From assembly GCA_009917455.1 (NCBI GenBank), contig QZDS01000001.1, forward strand, positions 248,001-312,000: a stretch of DNA of 64,000 nucleotides, in the 5' to 3' direction. The position numbers and the translations under genes are program-made. The notes under the pieces are model-generated. The model searched no databases. It had not been told where the DNA came from and saw nothing but the letters and a program-made list of their open reading frames with translations. Source of the DNA: a bacterium 1xD8-48 (GTDB lineage: Bacteria; Bacillota; Clostridia; Lachnospirales; Lachnospiraceae). Below, in pieces: positions 60,714-64,000 of the stretch (its first letter is position 1; the number at the start of each line of letters is the position of its first letter).

Positions 60714-62255
60714 TCACCTGCTTTTCTTCTCCCATATTTCAATCCCGTTATCCTCTTTTTCTTTCACTTTATCATAATTTTCCTGTAAAAACTGCTCCAG
60801 CTCATCTGCAATCCCCATATGTATCTTAAGACAATAGATTCTATTATATGAAAGTAGTTCCTGCTCTGTAATTTCTTTATAATTGTCGTAAAATCTGCTT
60901 TCCTGTTCAGTATGTACCATACCATCAATAGTGTTAAAGGGCGGTTCATATCCTCTTTTTTCAAAATAATAATCAATAAATCCATCCAACATACAATATC
61001 TGTTTGACCCTATAAACAACGAATCTTCATCCCAAATCCCCTTTTCTTCCACCAGATATTCTGATGCCTCCCGAAATGGCTGAAATGGCTTTCTGATGAT
61101 TATGTACTCATCCCTGTAGCATTTCACGAAAGTCCATACCAGAAGAACAACTATCCCTGACCTTACAAGCCATATGCCTGCCTTCTGTAAAGCCGAAAAT
61201 TTTCTGAAAATATCAGCCGCCCTTACCCTGTCCGGGGTATCCAGAAGATAATCAATCCCTAACGCAGTAATTAAAAGTATATGGGGCGCTATCACCATAA
61301 AATACCGCTCTATATAAAGGGACCCTCCCGGATTCACATAACGGCTGTAGAAAAATATGACAGCAATTACCCAGCCTGTTGCAAGCACACAGATTGCCGA
61401 CAACAAATTTTTAACTTTCTTCTCTGAATAAGGTTTTCTTATTTGGCAGAGCGCGCAGATGATTATTCCAATTCCCGTCACCAGACACAGATACCATAAT
61501 ACCCGATTGCCGCCCAAGTAAAATAAAATCGTCCAGAACATATTTTTCCATTGCGGCACTTCGCCCCAGAAACTTTGAAATTCAGCTTGTCTGTTATAGA
61601 AAGATATTGCAAACCATGGCAAAAAAAGCACTATCCCCGGAACATAAGACAATAACCTTTTCCAGGAAATTTTTCCCGTTAAAGCTAATATAAAATCAAC
61701 TGCAAAATACAAAGCTGTCAAAACACAGGCAAACCAATGTGTCCAGAGAAAAACAGCCAACCCCCCCCCGAACAATACAGAAGTATTTTCAAGATGTCTT
61801 TTTATATAAAGATACAATACAAGTGCCGAAAGTGAAAACGCCATACCGTAACATCTCACTTCCCATGCCCCCTGTCCTATCACGGCGCTGGACGAGACTC
61901 CCATGCACAATGCCAGAAATCCCGCCCTTTTTCCCTTTAGCTTTGCGGCGGCCATTGCCATAAAAACTATTCCCGACAGACAGAACAGTATAGACGGAAT
62001 TAATAAAAACTGTTCACCATATGGCACAATTCTATAAACCCCGTACAGAAGTGCCGGATATAGCGGTAAATTGTTCTCTGCATATAAATAAGTTTCCAGC
62101 ATTTCCTTTAGACTTACCCCTGTTCTTACAAAACCTACAGATGCCATTTCATCTGCCCAAAACGACTGGCAGTTCCCATTTAAAAAGCAAAAAACTCCCA
62201 TCCACACTAACAGAATAATACCTGGAATCAAATATTTATTCTCTTTCTTCCACAT
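60714..62255 (-). CDS. Membrane glycosyltransferase, GT39/ArnT-like
   Basis: 513 residues with about ten hydrophobic helices. The first loop SFWADEMASVGFVRTGVSLKEML has the DE pair of the superfamily and YAENNLPLYPALLYGVYRIVP the next loop. The C-terminal soluble part (about 390-513) follows the last helix LVRSGIVVLLVWTFVKCY. It shares layout with the thrS-linked protein at 45.2-46.9 kb but is clearly diverged. Lower GC than neighbours. Likely decorates a surface polymer; donor and acceptor unknown. Confidence 0.83.
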   Translation of the reverse strand: MWKKENKYLIPGIILLVWMGVFCFLNGNCQSFWADEMASVGFVRTGVSLKEMLETYLYAENNLPLYPALLYGVYRIVPYGEQFLLIPSILFCLSGIVFMAMAAAKLKGKRAGFLALCMGVSSSAVIGQGAWEVRCYGMAFSLSALVLYLYIKRHLENTSVLFGGGLAVFLWTHWFACVLTALYFAVDFILALTGKISWKRLLSYVPGIVLFLPWFAISFYNRQAEFQSFWGEVPQWKNMFWTILFYLGGNRVLWYLCLVTGIGIIICALCQIRKPYSEKKVKNLLSAICVLATGWVIAVIFFYSRYVNPGGSLYIERYFMVIAPHILLITALGIDYLLDTPDRVRAADIFRKFSALQKAGIWLVRSGIVVLLVWTFVKCYRDEYIIIRKPFQPFREASEYLVEEKGIWDEDSLFIGSNRYCMLDGFIDYYFEKRGYEPPFNTIDGMVHTEQESRFYDNYKEITEQELLSYNRIYCLKIHMGIADELEQFLQENYDKVKEKEDNGIEIWEKKSR

Positions 62256-62409
62256 AAATTTATCTTTCCTTTCAACTTTATTTATACAGCATTACTTCTG
62301 AACTCCCTTTCCGTACCCGGTATTCAAATGCAGAAAATACCATTTCCTGAGCATATACGTTCGTCAGGTCAATTTCTTTCCTGTTTATATCACGATTGTT
62401 CATCTATCC

Positions 62410-64000
62410 TTAACGGTCATACTCCAGATAAGCCCCCTTCATAGGGCTTGCCGCCAGTTCGCCAAACAGCCGCAGTACGCCTTTTTTATACTTAGGCTCC
62501 CGCCTCTTCCAGTTCTTTCTTCTCTGCGCCAGCACGGCGTCCACCTCTTCCGGGCTTTTCCGCTCTCCGGCAATCCCTATGATATTGAGCTTTCTCTCTA
62601 TCACGTCGATTTCAATCAGGTCGCCCTCCTCCACCAGGGCGATAGGGCCGCCGTCCACGGCTTCGGGACTGCAGTGTCCAATCACCGGCCCGGTGGACGC
62701 GCCGGAAAACCGTCCGTCCGTAATAAGGGCAATGCTCCGCCCCAGCTCTCTGTCGCTGCTGATAGCCTCTGAGGTATAGAACATTTCCGGCATGCCTGAG
62801 CCTTTCGGACCCTCGTAGCGGATAAACACGGCGTCGCCTTTTTGTACCTGATGATTTAGCACCGCGTTTAGACATTCCTCCTCGCTGTCAAAGGGCCTTG
62901 CCTTTAAAACGGCCCGGTACATCTCTTTCGGACAGGCGGTATGCTTGATAACCGCTCCCTCCGGCGCAAGGTTTCCTTTCAGTATGGCGATACTGCCATC
63001 CGTTCCGATTGCCCTGTCGTAGGGGCGGATAATATCCTCTTTCGTCAGCGACATCTGGTAACGGCAGTTAAACTCCTTAAGCCTTTGTCCGCACCGCTCG
63101 TAAAAACCGTTCTCCTTAAGCTCCCTTAAATTTTCCCCCAGCGTTTTTCCGGTAACGGTCATCACGTCAGAATGAAGATGCTCCCTGATTTCCTCCATAA
63201 TCGCCGGAACGCCTCCCGCGTAATAGAATACCTCCGCCGGCCATCTTCCCGCCGGGCGCACATCCAGAAGATAGCGGGCTCCTCTGTGAAGCCTGTCAAA
63301 GGTATCCCCCGTAATTTCTATGCCGAATTCATGGGCGATTGCCGGAAGATGAAGCAAACAGTTGGTACTGCCGGAAACCGCCGCATGGACAAGGATGGCG
63401 TTTTCAAAGCTTTCCAGTGTCACAATATCTCCGGGCCGCATATCCGGCTCTTTCGCCAGTCTTACCGCCTGCCGCCCGGCCTGTCTTGCAAAGGCGAGAA
63501 GGTCGGGGCTTTCCGCCGGCATCAGCGCGCTTCCGGGCAGCGCAAGTCCCAGCGCCTCCGCCATAATCTGCATGGTGGAGGCCGTCCCGATAAAGGAGCA
63601 CGCCCCGCAGCCCGGACAGGCGTTGCATTTTGCCCAGTTTAGCTTCTCCTCGTCAATTTCTCCCCTCTGATACTTTGCGCTGTACATGCCAAGCTGTTCT
63701 AAGGTGAGCATCTCCGGCCCCGCGTTCATGGTGCCTCCGGGCACCACCACCGCCGGAATATTCAGCCTTGCCAGTCCCATCAGATTGGCGGGCATCCCCT
63801 TATCGCAGCTTGCCAGATACACGCCTCCGTCAAAGGGCGTGGCGCTGCCGTGAATCTCTATCATGTTGGCAATCATCTCCCGGCTTGCCAGACTGAAATT
63901 GATGCCGTCGGTTCCCTGGCTCTCGCCGTCGCAGATATCCGTTGCAAAATATCTCGCCCCGTACCCGCCGGCCTCCGCCACGCCTTTTCTGACTTCCTCC
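62410..64000 (-). CDS. IlvD/Edd-family dehydratase (partial)
   Basis: At least 530 residues of an iron-sulfur sugar-acid or dihydroxy-acid dehydratase; the N-terminus lies beyond the window. Iron-sulfur cysteines are in YLASCDKGMPANLMGLARLNIPAVVVPGG and CNACPGCGACSFIGTASTMQIMAEALGLALPGSAL. The substrate and Mg regions are in ISSDRELGRSIALITDGRFSGASTGPVIGHCSPEA. The wording in places (ICDGESQGTDGINFSLASRE) departs from housekeeping IlvD, so a sugar-acid dehydratase is possible. No ilv genes are visible to decide. Confidence 0.85.
   Translation of the reverse strand, partial: EEVRKGVAEAGGYGARYFATDICDGESQGTDGINFSLASREMIANMIEIHGSATPFDGGVYLASCDKGMPANLMGLARLNIPAVVVPGGTMNAGPEMLTLEQLGMYSAKYQRGEIDEEKLNWAKCNACPGCGACSFIGTASTMQIMAEALGLALPGSALMPAESPDLLAFARQAGRQAVRLAKEPDMRPGDIVTLESFENAILVHAAVSGSTNCLLHLPAIAHEFGIEITGDTFDRLHRGARYLLDVRPAGRWPAEVFYYAGGVPAIMEEIREHLHSDVMTVTGKTLGENLRELKENGFYERCGQRLKEFNCRYQMSLTKEDIIRPYDRAIGTDGSIAILKGNLAPEGAVIKHTACPKEMYRAVLKARPFDSEEECLNAVLNHQVQKGDAVFIRYEGPKGSGMPEMFYTSEAISSDRELGRSIALITDGRFSGASTGPVIGHCSPEAVDGGPIALVEEGDLIEIDVIERKLNIIGIAGERKSPEEVDAVLAQRRKNWKRREPKYKKGVLRLFGELAASPMKGAYLEYDR

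Noticed and set aside
1..64000. CRISPR arrays, tRNA or rRNA genes, complete insertion sequences
   Set aside because: No regularly spaced repeats, no TPsiC-arm-like sequences in cloverleaf context and no intact transposase frames were noticed; a covariance search was not possible.

Overview
The window looks like a chromosomal segment of a Gram-positive, moderate-GC Clostridia bacterium, most likely Lachnospiraceae. I infer this from gene content: YesM/YesN two-component systems beside lipoprotein-type sugar ABC transporters, an infC-rpmI-rplT operon with an attenuated leader and an AUU start, a lysine riboswitch before dapA, class III Fbp, XpaC/TelA, DUF1540 and small FeoA proteins. No rRNA, tRNA, CRISPR array or intact insertion sequence was found. 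Most genes are on the minus strand.

Layout. 1-5.2 kb: sugar ABC transporter (two permeases, the first cut by the window edge, and a binding lipoprotein) with its sensor kinase and AraC-type regulator. 5.3-9.7 kb: a YfbM-like protein, a FeoA-FeoB fusion with an upstream FakA-like small protein, and a TIM-barrel isomerase. 9.8-12.4 kb: a scarred accessory region with a MATE/PIN chimeric ORF, a MerR-type promoter, a MerR remnant and an intact TetR-flavin reductase operon. 12.4-16.5 kb: a small membrane protein, a NifX-like metal protein, an acyltransferase, a flavodoxin-fold protein and a large lipoprotein. 16.5-21.4 kb: a classical two-component system and the xpaC-telA pair. 21.5-24.6 kb: an acetyltransferase, tandem DUF6033-like genes (one broken) behind a sigma-28-like promoter, and a relaxase scrap.

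24.6-28.9 kb: a second iron operon (feoA-feoA-feoB) with four copies of a TTAG-N6-CTAA operator, then a LysR gene. 29-34.7 kb: exonuclease, YerC, degenerate LytM protein, cold-shock protein, diguanylate cyclase, a eukaryotic-type HisA and a low-complexity lipoprotein. 34.8-38.8 kb: lysine riboswitch-dapA-dapB-fbp. 38.9-42.2 kb: corrinoid adenosyltransferase, AI-2E family transporter and PepD. 42.4-43.9 kb: infC-rpmI-rplT. 43.9-49.8 kb: lipoprotein, DUF1540 protein and a lepB-small membrane protein-thrS-glycosyltransferase run. 50-50.6 kb: an AT-rich, frameshifted gene of apparent mobile origin.

50.7-60.4 kb: a second carbohydrate locus with kinase, AraC-type regulator, an unassigned 956-residue glycosidase-like protein, two permeases and a binding lipoprotein. 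60.7-64 kb: a second membrane glycosyltransferase and an IlvD/Edd dehydratase cut by the window end.

The most unusual elements are the operator series of the second feo operon, the MATE-PIN chimera still carrying a MerR-type 19-bp-spacer promoter, the sigma-28-like promoter before the DUF6033-like tandem, fbp inside a lysine-riboswitch operon, the standalone eukaryotic-type HisA, the extracytoplasmic insert in the second FeoB and the unassigned glycosidase-like protein. All assignments were made by reading the sequence; no database search was run.
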